Part shown: one piece after another, positions 24,503-32,549 of the stretch
Layout: each line of letters starts with the position of its first letter
How positions within the stretch are numbered: position 1 is the stretch's first letter
Assembly: GCA_910575505.1 (NCBI GenBank)
Contig: CAJTFK010000018.1
Coordinates: 1 to 64,000 of the forward strand
DNA length: 64,000 nt
Direction of reading: 5' to 3'
From: Oscillospiraceae bacterium
Lineage (GTDB): Bacteria; Bacillota; Clostridia; Oscillospirales; Oscillospiraceae
Translations under genes and position numbers: made by a program
Notes under the pieces: model-generated
What the model saw: the letters and a program-made list of their open reading frames with translations, nothing else
The model's database searches: none
Told to the model about the DNA's origin: nothing

Positions 24503-26050
24503 TTATTTTGCGTACTCGACCACCTTGGTCTCCCGCAGTACATGGACTTTGATCTGGCCGGGATATTCCATTTCTTCCTCGATTTTCTTAGCCAGATCCC
24601 GGGCCAGAATCACCATCTGATCCTCGCTGACCTGCTCGGGTCTTACCATGACTCGGACTTCCCGGCCCGCCTGAATGGCATATGCCTTGTCGACGCCGGG
24701 GTAGGTTCCGGTGATGGTCTCCAGCTGTTCCAGGCGCTTGATGTAGTTTTCCAGATTCTCCCGCCGGGCGCCGGGCCGGGCGGCAGAGATGGCGTCGGCA
24801 GCCTGAACCAGACAGGCCACGATGGTCCGGGGCTCCACGTCGTTGTGATGGGCCTCAATGGCGTGAATGATATCGTCCCGTTCCTTGTACTTCCGGGCGA
24901 ATTCCACGCCCAGGGCCACATGGGTGCCTTCCATCTCGTGGTCCACGGACTTGCCCAGGTCGTGGAGCAGGCCCGCCCGCTTGGCGGCCTGAACGTCCAC
25001 GCCCAGCTCCGCGGCCATCATGCCGGCGATATGGCTGACCTCCACGGAGTGCTGGAGGACGTTCTGGCCGTAGCTGGTGCGGTAGTGGAGGCGGCCCAGC
25101 ATCTTCACAAGCTCCGGGTGCAGGTTCCGCACACCGCACTCGAAGATCACCCGCTCACCCTCGGATTTGATGGTGGCGTCCACCTCCCGGCGGGCCTTCT
25201 CCACCATTTCCTCAATGTGGGTGGGGTGAATGCGTCCGTCGGCAATGAGCTTTTCCAGGGCCAGCCGGGCGATTTCACGGCGGACGGGCTCAAAGCAGCT
25301 GACGGTAATGGCCTCCGGCGTGTCGTCAATAATCAGATCCACGCCGGTGAGGGTTTCGATGGTGCGGATGTTGCGGCCTTCCCGGCCTATAATACGGCCC
25401 TTCATCTCGTCATTGGGCAGGGGTACCACACTGACGGTCATGTCGGCCACCTGGTCGGCAGCGCAGCGCTGGATAGCCTGGGCCACCACCTCACGGGCCC
25501 GGGCCTCGCATTCTTCCTTCATGCGGGACTCGACCTCTTTGATTTTCAGGGCGGTTTCGTGGGTGACTTCGGACTCCACCTGGTCAATCAGATACTGTTT
25601 GGCCTCCTCGGTGGTGAAGCCGGAGATTCGCTCCAACATTTCGGTCTGGCTGTGCTTGATCGCTTTGATCTCCTCGGTTTCCCGGTCGATGGCGGCGTGC
25701 TTCTGGGTCAGGGCGTCCTCTTTTTTCTCCACGCTCTCAATCTTCCGGTCCAGGTTTTCCTCTTTCTGCTGCAGACGGTTTTCCTGCCGCTGCAGGTCGG
25801 CCCGGCGCTCCTTGACTTCCTTCTCGTACTCGCTGCGGTTTTTCAGAATCTCCTCCTTGGCTTCCAAAAGGGCCTCGCGCTTTTTGGATTCCGCGCTTTT
25901 GATGGCCTCGTTGACAATACGCTTGCCTTCTTCTTCCGCGCTGGAGATTTCCTTTTCAGAGACGTTTTTCCGATAGCGGATACCGAGAGGGAAACAGATC
26001 GCGCCGCCGACCACCACACCGGCCAGTGCGGTGATGATGATCTGTATCAC
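24503..26050 (-). CDS. rny: Ribonuclease Y
   Basis: Membrane-anchored endoribonuclease that starts mRNA decay in Firmicutes. With GTG 26050 as start (GGAGG ten nt upstream) the protein has 515 residues, the usual length: N-terminal membrane helix (about 2-22), a long Lys/Glu coiled coil (30-190), a KH domain ([15 protein letters not shown]) and an HD domain ([10 protein letters not shown] with the preceding [12 protein letters not shown]). The 38 residues upstream in the longer frame are proline/charged and lie before the anchor, so are not real. It has its own promoter. Confidence 0.96.
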   Translation of the reverse strand: MIQIIITALAGVVVGGAICFPLGIRYRKNVSEKEISSAEEEGKRIVNEAIKSAESKKREALLEAKEEILKNRSEYEKEVKERRADLQRQENRLQQKEENLDRKIESVEKKEDALTQKHAAIDRETEEIKAIKHSQTEMLERISGFTTEEAKQYLIDQVESEVTHETALKIKEVESRMKEECEARAREVVAQAIQRCAADQVADMTVSVVPLPNDEMKGRIIGREGRNIRTIETLTGVDLIIDDTPEAITVSCFEPVRREIARLALEKLIADGRIHPTHIEEMVEKARREVDATIKSEGERVIFECGVRNLHPELVKMLGRLHYRTSYGQNVLQHSVEVSHIAGMMAAELGVDVQAAKRAGLLHDLGKSVDHEMEGTHVALGVEFARKYKERDDIIHAIEAHHNDVEPRTIVACLVQAADAISAARPGARRENLENYIKRLEQLETITGTYPGVDKAYAIQAGREVRVMVRPEQVSEDQMVILARDLAKKIEEEMEYPGQIKVHVLRETKVVEYAK

Positions 26051-26173
26051 GGCTGTGATTCCTCCATTTCCTTCGTATGGTATGTTTGCGCGCCATGTCT
26101 TTTTCTGCGCGCTGGGATAAACATAGAAAACAACCGGAGGGCCCCCTTCGCCCCCCGACGGCAATCCTCTTCT

Positions 26174-26202
26174 AGTTTAAACGCTTACGGGACCGCTGTC
26201 AA
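26174..26202 (-). promoter_or_regulatory. rny promoter
   Basis: Minus-strand TTGACA (26202-26197), 17-nt spacer, TAAACT (26179-26174), with about 120 nt of leader before the GTG start. Confidence 0.75.
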
Positions 26203-26269
26203 GGAAAAACATCTCTTTACTAAAGAATTCCGATGAAATATTTGCGGGTGCGCCGGGGGGACGGAGAAC

Positions 26270-27010
26270 TCAGCGGTCGATATAGGCTGCGGCGGCGTAG
26301 CCCGCCTGATCCCCGTAGTGGACCACGTACCAGCCCTGCCACTCGCCGTAGATGGTGACGGCGGATCCGTTGGGCATGTTGGCAATGACGGTTCCCGTGG
26401 GGGCGGGGTAGCTCCGGAGATTCAGCGTTCCCCAGCTGAGGGTCACGGTGCCCTTGGCCGGGTCCATGGGGTAGATGAAGGGCAGGCCGAAGAATTCCGT
26501 CAGGGCCCGGGCCAGCTGCTGGGCGATGTCGTCCATGTGGCCCTCAATCCAGAGGGCGTCGGCATAGTTGTCATGATAGCCGATTTCCACCAGAACCGCC
26601 GGCGCCTTGGACTGGGCCACCTCTCCCAGGGATGTGGTGGAGCGAGTGGTAACCTTGCCGGGGAGGGGATAGATTTTCCGCAGCTCCTGGGCGATGAGCT
26701 CCGCCGCCCGCTGGCCCTGGGAGCTGCCAGGGTAGTAAAAGGCGATGATGCCCCGTTCTTCGCCGTAGCGCCCTTCCGGAGCGCCGTTGGAGTGGAGGGC
26801 GAGATAGAGGTCATAGTAGCCTCGGTTGGCCTCCCGAATGGAAGAACCGGCGGTCATCTCCGGACGGTTGCGCTTGTAGCGGATGCCGTTGGAGAGCAGA
26901 TAGGGAACCAGGGCGTCCGCCAGCAGGTTCATGTTGTATTCCTCCGAGCCGCTGCCGGTGACGTAGCTGTTCCATTCCTGTGTTGAAGGGCTTAAATAAA
27001 TAATAGGCAT
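26270..27010 (-). CDS. N-acetylmuramoyl-L-alanine amidase (Amidase_3) with SH3 domain
   Basis: A 246-residue two-domain protein: an Amidase_3-like catalytic domain (1-175) and a C-terminal bacterial SH3 domain (TLNLRSYPAPTGTVIANMPNGS). Zinc/catalytic residues visible are Glu23/24, His73 in LYLALHSNG and Glu in VLVEIGYHDN, but the first histidine of the usual D-GHGG motif is replaced by the LSPSTQ segment, a variant known in clostridial amidases. No signal peptide is present, so it may act in the mother cell or after lysis. ATG 27010 has GGAGG seven nt upstream. Confidence 0.85.
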   Translation of the reverse strand: MPIIYLSPSTQEWNSYVTGSGSEEYNMNLLADALVPYLLSNGIRYKRNRPEMTAGSSIREANRGYYDLYLALHSNGAPEGRYGEERGIIAFYYPGSSQGQRAAELIAQELRKIYPLPGKVTTRSTTSLGEVAQSKAPAVLVEIGYHDNYADALWIEGHMDDIAQQLARALTEFFGLPFIYPMDPAKGTVTLSWGTLNLRSYPAPTGTVIANMPNGSAVTIYGEWQGWYVVHYGDQAGYAAAAYIDR

Positions 27011-27150
27011 GGCAATTCCTCCTTCTTTATTATATATGGAAATTTTCTGCCGGATGTGTTATCATACTCAATCAGGAATCAGGGTCAGGAATCGGGAGTT
27101 GTCCCAGGTACAGAGGAATTCCTCATTTCTGATTGGGAAGAGGGTTGAAA

Positions 27151-28383
27151 ATGATGAAAGCAGAACGAGCTTATCCCGGCGTAACCGTCACTTCCAAGGC
27201 AGAGGCCGCCATTCTCCGGGGCCACCCCTGGGTCTATGACGCGGAGATTTTGTCCATGGACGGGGCGCCGGAAAACGGCGGCCTGGTGGATGTGCGCAGC
27301 AAAAAAGGAGCCTATCTCGGCACCGGCTTTTTGTCGGAGGCGTCAAAAATCCGGGTGCGGCTGATTTCCCGGAATGCCAACGACCGTTTTGACGCCGCCT
27401 TCTGGGAACGAAAGCTGCGCTGGGCCTGGGAGTACCGGAAGACCGTCATGGACCCCCGGGACCTGGACGCCTGCCGGATCATCTTCGGTGAGGCGGACAT
27501 GTTTCCCGGTCTGACTGTGGACCGGTTTCACGATCTGCTCAGCGTTCAGGTGCTGTCTGCGGGCATGGAGCGGATTAAGGGGACCCTGCTGCCCCTGCTG
27601 GCGGATATGCTTCGGAAGGACGGCCAGACCATCCGAGGGGTTTATGAGCGGAATGAGGCAGCCCTGCGGGACAAGGAGGGCCTGCCCAAATACAAGGGGT
27701 GGTTTTCCCTGCCGGGGGAAACGGCGCCGGAATCCCCGGTGACGGAGATCACGGAAAATGACGTGCACTACCTGGTGGACGTGGAAAACGGCCAGAAAAC
27801 CGGCTTTTTCCTGGACCAGAAATACAACCGCCGCTGTGTGGCCCGGCTGGCGGCGGGGAAAACGGTGCTGGACTGCTTCACCCACACCGGGTCCTTTGCC
27901 CTGAACGCCGCCCTGGGAGGCGCGGCCCACGTCACCGCTGTGGATGTGTCTGCCTCCGCCGTGGAGATGGCCCGGACCAACGCGGAGCGGAACGGTCTGG
28001 CGGAGCGGATGGACTTTCTGACGGCGGACGTCTTCAATCTGCTGCCCGCCCTTGAACGGGAGCCGCCCCGGTATGATTTCATCATCCTGGACCCGCCGGC
28101 CTTCACCAAGTCCCGGAGGACCGCCGCCAGCGCTATGGCGGGCTATAAGGAAATCAACTACAGGGCCATGCGCCTGCTGCCCCGGGGCGGGTATCTGGCT
28201 ACCTGCTCCTGTTCTCACTTTGCGGAGGAGGAGAAATTCCTGTCCATGCTCCGCAGCGCGGCCAGGGACGCCGAGGTCCGCCTGCGGCAGATTGAGGCCC
28301 GGCAGCAGAGCTGCGACCACCCCATCCTCTGGGGCGTGGAGGAAACCAATTATTTGAAATTCTACCTGTTCCAGGTGATATAG
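27151..28383 (+). CDS. Class I 23S rRNA m5C methyltransferase (RlmI type)
   Basis: A 410-residue protein with an N-terminal PUA domain (GHPWVYDAEI at 27-36, then VDVRSKKGAYLGTGF), a central EEHEA-like domain and a C-terminal Rossmann methyltransferase: GFFLDQKYNR, VLDCFTHTGSFAL (SAM motif I), DPPAFTKS (motif IV) and CSCSHF with the catalytic cysteine of motif VI. The architecture matches RlmI/YwbD proteins. ATG 27151 (followed by a second ATG) has GAGGG six nt upstream. It is divergent from the amidase gene. Confidence 0.9.
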   Translation: MMKAERAYPGVTVTSKAEAAILRGHPWVYDAEILSMDGAPENGGLVDVRSKKGAYLGTGFLSEASKIRVRLISRNANDRFDAAFWERKLRWAWEYRKTVMDPRDLDACRIIFGEADMFPGLTVDRFHDLLSVQVLSAGMERIKGTLLPLLADMLRKDGQTIRGVYERNEAALRDKEGLPKYKGWFSLPGETAPESPVTEITENDVHYLVDVENGQKTGFFLDQKYNRRCVARLAAGKTVLDCFTHTGSFALNAALGGAAHVTAVDVSASAVEMARTNAERNGLAERMDFLTADVFNLLPALEREPPRYDFIILDPPAFTKSRRTAASAMAGYKEINYRAMRLLPRGGYLATCSCSHFAEEEKFLSMLRSAARDAEVRLRQIEARQQSCDHPILWGVEETNYLKFYLFQVI

Positions 28384-28477
28384 ATATAAAAATGTAGAAA
28401 TTTTTGTGAATTTTCACAGGAGTTTTTGATGCCTCCTTTTCGTTTACAGCGGCAGAACAATCAAGGAGGCAAGGCCA

Positions 28478-29176
28478 GTGATTAAGGAACAGGAAAAGCG
28501 GCTGTTTGAACACTGGCAGACTGAGCGGGGATATCCGTCTTTCATTGCCGACGGCGTGTTTGATGAAAAGCTCTGGACCGCCGAGCCGCTGAAACTTACA
28601 TTTGTGCTGAAAGAGGCGAATTGGCGGAACGGAAACGTGGACCTTTGCAAATGGGTCCTGGACAATACCCCTTGGAAAACCTGGAACAATATTGCTCGAT
28701 GGACAAAGGGCATGTTGGAGGGCGGGGACTACCCTGCGTATCTCTCTGTGGAGGAGCGAAACCGTCTGCTGTCGCGGGTGAGCTTCCTGAATCTGAAGAA
28801 GACGGGCGGCGGCAGTCGGACCGACAGCAGAGAGCTTCGGGCGTATGCCCATGCGGACGCGCCCTATATCCGGAAGCAGCTGCTGCTGTACAAGCCGGAT
28901 GTCATTGTCTGCTGCGGCAAATGGATTGTGGCGGACAGTTTGGAGAAAGAGGTCCTGCAAAGGCCGGACCTGCCGGGCCCCTTTCTGCCTGCGCAGGACT
29001 GGGAGGGCTGGGACGGTGCGCCCTGCTGCTACACCCGTTTTCCCGGCAAAGAGCGCCTGACGCCTGTGATTTCCTTCCGTCATCCGGAAAAGCGGTATTC
29101 AGGCCATGTCCAGTGGCGGGCGTGGTACGCGCAAATAAAAGCGGCCCGTGAAATGTTCCTTCCGCCGGACCGCTAA
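28478..29176 (+). CDS. Uracil-DNA-glycosylase-fold protein (function unproven)
   Basis: A 232-residue protein with features of the UDG superfamily: an early strand LTFVLKEANWRNG, SFLNLKKTGGGS in the middle, YKPDVIVCCGKW (strand 3) and a late SFRHPEKR that matches the HPS-type loop. No Fe-S cysteine set is evident. Similar proteins are annotated as hypothetical. The start is GTG 28478 with GGAGG eight nt upstream. It converges on, and overlaps by 4 nt, the membrane-protein gene 29173-29691. A genuine family 4 UDG is encoded 650 bp further on. Confidence 0.6.
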   Translation: MIKEQEKRLFEHWQTERGYPSFIADGVFDEKLWTAEPLKLTFVLKEANWRNGNVDLCKWVLDNTPWKTWNNIARWTKGMLEGGDYPAYLSVEERNRLLSRVSFLNLKKTGGGSRTDSRELRAYAHADAPYIRKQLLLYKPDVIVCCGKWIVADSLEKEVLQRPDLPGPFLPAQDWEGWDGAPCCYTRFPGKERLTPVISFRHPEKRYSGHVQWRAWYAQIKAAREMFLPPDR

Positions 29177-29691
29177 GGGGAAAAAGCCCGCCGCATCCCC
29201 TGAAGGTCTCCCGTCTCCCGGAGAAACCGGAGGGAGCACACCGCGTCGGCGGTAAAAACCAGCAGGAAGCCAAAGGTCAGCCAGTCCGGGACCGCCGCCG
29301 CCAGGGCGGCGGCACCCGGCTGAATGAACCGGACCGCCGCATACACCAGTACTCCCCAGGCCAGGGAGAAGGGCAGGCAGACCCGGCCCCGGAGATTGCC
29401 AGGAACCTGGGAATAATCCCAGAATTCCACGTGCAGAAAGCGTTCCCCGGCCCAGTGTACGGCGTATTCCACCGCCGTGGCGGCCAGACCGCCCCAGACC
29501 GTCAGCCCCAGCCAGCCCATGGGCGGCAGAGCCAGCGCCGCCAGCATGCCAAGGCCGTACACCGGGCACAGGGGCAGCAGGAGGAAACAGCGCCGCCGCC
29601 GTTCCGCGGAACGGGAGGCCAGGGCAAAGGCCAGCTCCACCAGCCAGCCGAGAAAACTGTAAATCCAAAAATACCAGAGACAGAAGATCAT
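29173..29691 (-). CDS. Integral membrane protein, putative ABC-transporter permease (CmpB family)
   Basis: A 172-residue membrane protein with about five helices and the family hallmark WDYSQVPGNLRGRVCLPFSLAWG in its centre (shown in part), typical of the PF06541-type putative ABC permeases of Firmicutes. No ATPase partner is adjacent, so a transport role is unproven. ATG 29691 has GAGGTG seven to eight nt upstream. Divergent from the UDG gene, convergent with the UDG-fold gene. Confidence 0.75.
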   Translation of the reverse strand: MIFCLWYFWIYSFLGWLVELAFALASRSAERRRRCFLLLPLCPVYGLGMLAALALPPMGWLGLTVWGGLAATAVEYAVHWAGERFLHVEFWDYSQVPGNLRGRVCLPFSLAWGVLVYAAVRFIQPGAAALAAAVPDWLTFGFLLVFTADAVCSLRFLRETGDLQGMRRAFSP

Positions 29692-29833
29692 GTCATCACC
29701 TCGGCCTCAGTCTCTCCTGGAAGCGGATAACGTATCCCTCTCTTGCGCCGGCAGTTTTTTCATGCTATACTGGGGGAAACAGCCCTTGATCTGTCAGGAC
29801 CGGGCGGAAAAAGAAAGAAACGAGGTGGCTTGG

Positions 29834-30403
29834 ATGGACACATGGGAGAATCTGAGGTCGGAGTGCCTGGCCTGCCGGGGGTGTTCCCTCTGTGAGACGC
29901 GGCACAACGTTGTGTTTGGCGACGGGACACAGGATGCGGAAATCTTGTTGATTGGCGAGGGTCCCGGCCAGCATGAGGATGAGCAGGGTCTTCCCTTTGT
30001 GGGCCGGGCGGGGAAGCTGCTGGACGACATGCTGGAAATGGTGAACCTGGACCGGACCAAGGTCTATATCGCCAACATTGTCAAGTGCCGCCCGCCCAAC
30101 AACCGGGACCCCCTGGGGGTGGAACAGGACGCCTGCATGGACTGGCTCCGCCGCCAGACGGCCCTGTTGCGGCCCAAGATCATCGTCTGCCTGGGACGCG
30201 TCGCCGCCAAGGCTATCATCAAGGATGATTTCCGCATCACCCAGGAGCATGGACAGTGGTTCACCCGGGGCGGCGTGCAGATGACTGCCATCTATCACCC
30301 GGCGGCCCTGCTGCGGGACGTGAACAAGCGGCCTGAGACCTTCGAGGACCTGAAGGCCATCCAGGCCAAGGCCCGGGAGCTTTGCGGCCATACGGAAGTG
30401 TGA
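29834..30403 (+). CDS. Family 4 (Fe-S) uracil-DNA glycosylase
   Basis: Removes uracil from DNA. The 189-residue protein has the Fe-S cysteines (Cys11/14/17/20 region and Cys in IVKCRPPNNRDP plus DACMDW), the active-site GEGPGQHEDEQGLPFVGRAG and the YHPAALLR loop. ATG 29834 with GAGGTGG upstream was preferred over an in-frame extension of 48 residues that has no ribosome site and is hydrophobic. Followed by a GGGGACGCC/GGCGTCCCC hairpin. Confidence 0.93.
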   Translation: MDTWENLRSECLACRGCSLCETRHNVVFGDGTQDAEILLIGEGPGQHEDEQGLPFVGRAGKLLDDMLEMVNLDRTKVYIANIVKCRPPNNRDPLGVEQDACMDWLRRQTALLRPKIIVCLGRVAAKAIIKDDFRITQEHGQWFTRGGVQMTAIYHPAALLRDVNKRPETFEDLKAIQAKARELCGHTEV

Positions 30404-30410
30404 AGAGACA

Positions 30411-30431
30411 GGGGACGCCTCCGGCGTCCCC
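30411..30431. terminator. Hairpin after UDG gene
   Basis: Nine-bp stem GGGGACGCC / GGCGTCCCC with a 3-nt loop, no T-tract; weak or rho-assisted terminator. Confidence 0.4.
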
Positions 30432-30445
30432 CAGCTTCGGCCTGA

Positions 30446-30477
30446 TTGTAAACCAATATAAAATTTATGGTTGACAA
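30446..30477 (+). promoter_or_regulatory. BirA (biotin repressor) operator of bioY
   Basis: TTGTAAACC (30446-30454), exactly 14 nt, GGTTGACAA (30469-30477): the two half-sites are inverted and match the published BirA consensus TTGTWAACC-N14/15-GGTTWACAA at 17 of 18 positions. The right half contains the -35 TTGACA, so bound holo-BirA would block RNA polymerase when biotin is plentiful. Confidence 0.85.
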
Positions 30478-30499
30478 TTTAGGAAAACTGCGGTATCCT
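30471..30499 (+). promoter_or_regulatory. bioY promoter
   Basis: TTGACA (30471-30476), 17-nt spacer, TATCCT (30494-30499), embedded in the BirA operator on its -35 side. Confidence 0.75.
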
Positions 30500-30535
30500 G
30501 TTACCAATTTCAACATCAAAGGAGGCGCCTTCCCT

Positions 30536-31117
30536 ATGAGTTCCACTACTTCCGACAGGACTGCCGCGCCCCGGCTCCAGACCCGGGACATGGCCTATGT
30601 TGCGCTGTTTGCCGTTTTAATGGCGGTATGCGCCTGGATTTCCGTGCCTGTGCCTGCGCCCTTCGTGCAGTTCACTATGCAGACCTTCGCGATTTTCGCG
30701 GCCCTGCTGATTATGGGCGGCAGGCGGGGAACCTATGCCGTTGTTACCTATTTGCTGCTGGGGGCAGTGGGTGTGCCGGTGTTCAGCGGCTTCCGTGGGG
30801 GCCTGAGCGTACTGCTGGGAACCACTGGCGGATATATCCTGGGCTTTTTCTTCACGGCGCTGCTGTACTGGTTGCTGACCGCCAGGCTGGGGGAGAGCCT
30901 GCCGGTGAAAGCAGTGGCCGGCGTGCTGGGCATGGCGGTGTACTACGCTTTCGGAACCGCCTGGTATCTGACTCTCTATGCCCGGATGGGAAAGCCCATG
31001 GGCCTGCTGGCCGCCTGCGGATACTGCGTGTTTCCCTTTATCATTCCCGACCTGATAAAGCTGGCCCTGGCCGTGCTGCTGTCCCGCCGCCTGGAGGGGG
31101 TTGTGAAACAGCCCTGA
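30536..31117 (+). CDS. bioY: Biotin ECF transporter S component BioY
   Basis: A 193-residue membrane protein with six helices that binds biotin and works with the shared ECF module (EcfA/A'/T, not in window). BioY hallmarks: RDMAYVALFAVLMAVCAWISVPV, PFVQFTMQTFAIFAALLIMG, GGLSVLLGTTGGYILGF and the C-terminal PFIIPDLIKLALA (fragments quoted). AGGAGG lies ten nt before ATG 30536. The BirA operator in its promoter independently supports the biotin assignment. Monocistronic with a strong terminator. Confidence 0.95.
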   Translation: MSSTTSDRTAAPRLQTRDMAYVALFAVLMAVCAWISVPVPAPFVQFTMQTFAIFAALLIMGGRRGTYAVVTYLLLGAVGVPVFSGFRGGLSVLLGTTGGYILGFFFTALLYWLLTARLGESLPVKAVAGVLGMAVYYAFGTAWYLTLYARMGKPMGLLAACGYCVFPFIIPDLIKLALAVLLSRRLEGVVKQP

Positions 31118-31176
31118 GACCGTTTCTCCGCCGTGTCCGGAAGGGCGGCGTCAAAGCCGCTTTCCGCCATCGAAGC

Positions 31177-31210
31177 AAAAGCGCCCGGCAGCTACCGGGC
31201 GCTTTTTCCT
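31177..31210. terminator. Bidirectional terminator after bioY
   Basis: AAAAGCGCCCGG pairs with CCGGGCGCTTTT and runs into TTTTTCC; it also serves the convergent GNAT gene ending at 31228. Confidence 0.9.
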
Positions 31211-31227
31211 GTCCGTTTTGATTCCTG

Positions 31228-31710
31228 CTAAAAGGTCAGCCGCATGGAGTACCAGGCTGCGCCGCCATGGGCGGAGGCGGAGAGGCCCTCGTTTTGGAAA
31301 CCGAATCGGGCATAGTAATGGATCAGGGCCTCCTTGCAGGTGAGGACGCAGCCCGCCCGGCCCTGGGCCTGGGCATCGGCCAGAACCCGTTCCATCACCT
31401 GGCCGGCCCGCCCCTGCCGCCGGTACTGGGGCAGGGTGTTTACGCCGAAGATCATCTGCCAGGCTCCCGCCTCCCTGTGAAAGGAGGGGTCGGCATACAT
31501 GGCATCCAGCAGATGGGGTTCGTCGGTGACCAGACCGTTGATGAAGCTGACCAGACGTCCCTCATCCTCCATCAGCCAGAAGTGATGGGGATAGACCCGA
31601 AGCCGGCCGGCCAGGACCGACTGGGAAGCGGCTTCGGCGGGAGGGAAACAGAGAGCTTCCACCGCCGCCAGGGCGGGGAGGTCAGAGAAAAGGGCGGTAC
31701 GGATGTGCAT
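31228..31710 (-). CDS. GNAT-family N-acetyltransferase
   Basis: A 160-residue single GNAT domain. The acetyl-CoA pyrophosphate loop is QYRRQGRAGQVM (R/QxxGxG/A type), preceded by a beta-4 strand and followed by YYARFGFQNEGLSASAHGG, a pattern common in arylalkylamine acetyltransferase-like proteins of Firmicutes. Substrate unknown. ATG 31710 has AAGGAG eight nt upstream. Its promoter would lie inside or next to the structured repeat 31731-31912. Confidence 0.85.
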   Translation of the reverse strand: MHIRTALFSDLPALAAVEALCFPPAEAASQSVLAGRLRVYPHHFWLMEDEGRLVSFINGLVTDEPHLLDAMYADPSFHREAGAWQMIFGVNTLPQYRRQGRAGQVMERVLADAQAQGRAGCVLTCKEALIHYYARFGFQNEGLSASAHGGAAWYSMRLTF

Positions 31711-31730
31711 GGGCGGTGCTCCTTTATATC

Positions 31731-31912
31731 GTCAACGCAGTTGAAAAGGAGCAAAGCTCCTTTTCAACCGGCGGACATTTGGCCCGCCGGCACGCAGGGC
31801 GCGTATACGTTTCCTGTGAAGTCTGGCGCACAAGGCCGTACATGCGGCCCAAAGCGCTGCACGGCAGAGCTTCACTGAAAAGAATCCAATAGATTCTTTT
31901 CAACTGCGGTGA
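31731..31912. repeat. 182-bp structured element with 20-bp terminal inverted repeats
   Basis: Ends 31731-31750 and 31893-31912 are inverted repeats identical at 18 of 20 positions (core CGCAGTTGAAAAG / CTTTTCAACTGCG is perfect). Inside lie a hairpin GTTGAAAAGGAGC-AAA-GCTCCTTTTCAAC, a CCGGCGG/CCGCCGG hairpin and a GTGAAG/CTTCAC arm, so the whole unit folds as a multi-armed structure. It begins 20 nt upstream of the GNAT start and ends exactly at the cupin stop codon. It has no ORF; a MITE-like or structured intergenic repeat is likely. Confidence 0.65.
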
Positions 31913-32332
31913 CTATAGATGTCCGTTCAGGAACTGGTATTCCAGCAGCAGCCGTCCGGTGCTGCTGGACATGTTCTCAAAGCAATAGGGCTGGTCCGCC
32001 GCGAAGCGCAGGGCATCCCGCTCCAGAAGCTGAAAGGTCTGTCCTTCCGCCGTCAGGGTGATGGTGCCGGCCAGAACCGTGGCCCGGCAGATGCAGCCGC
32101 TGACCGAGGGAGAAGGGGCGTAGCGGGCGCCGATGTAAAGGTCCAGAAAGCAGCTGGCCAGCCGGGTGGTTTCGTCATAGGGCAGACTGGGCCGCAGAAC
32201 TGTCCTGCCGCCGTCCAGATGCTTGGGACGGGTGTCCTGAATCCGAATCAGCACCAGGCTTTGAAAGCCTCCTGGCTGTACTCTTTCTTCTGCGGGAACC
32301 GGATATGTGCGCTCTTCCGCCATCGCTTCCAT
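31913..32332 (-). CDS. Small cupin-like protein
   Basis: A 139-residue protein, apparently a single beta-barrel: RATVLAGTITLTAEGQTFQLLERDALRFAADQPYCFEN matches the cupin/AraC-sensor style second half (fragmentary quote). No DNA-binding domain and no clear metal-ligand set. Start ATG 32332 has AGAGG eight nt upstream. The stop codon abuts the structured repeat. Role unknown; ligand-binding or isomerase functions are possible. Confidence 0.6.
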   Translation of the reverse strand: MEAMAEERTYPVPAEERVQPGGFQSLVLIRIQDTRPKHLDGGRTVLRPSLPYDETTRLASCFLDLYIGARYAPSPSVSGCICRATVLAGTITLTAEGQTFQLLERDALRFAADQPYCFENMSSSTGRLLLEYQFLNGHL

Positions 32333-32549
32333 CGACTTCGCCTCTCTTTACAGATGACTGAAAAATGCCGGCCTGGGGCCGTCTAGCTTATAGTACCTGC
32401 TTTGGAGGCGTTTGTCAAGAAGCGGGGAGAAGAGAGAAACGTTCCGGCGCGCATTTTATCAGGAGGATGAGGCGCAGGGACGGGCCTCTGTGCCTGCCCG
32501 CGCTCCGGGCCGCCCCGGCAGGAAGCGCCGCGGATGGCGAAATTCTTTC

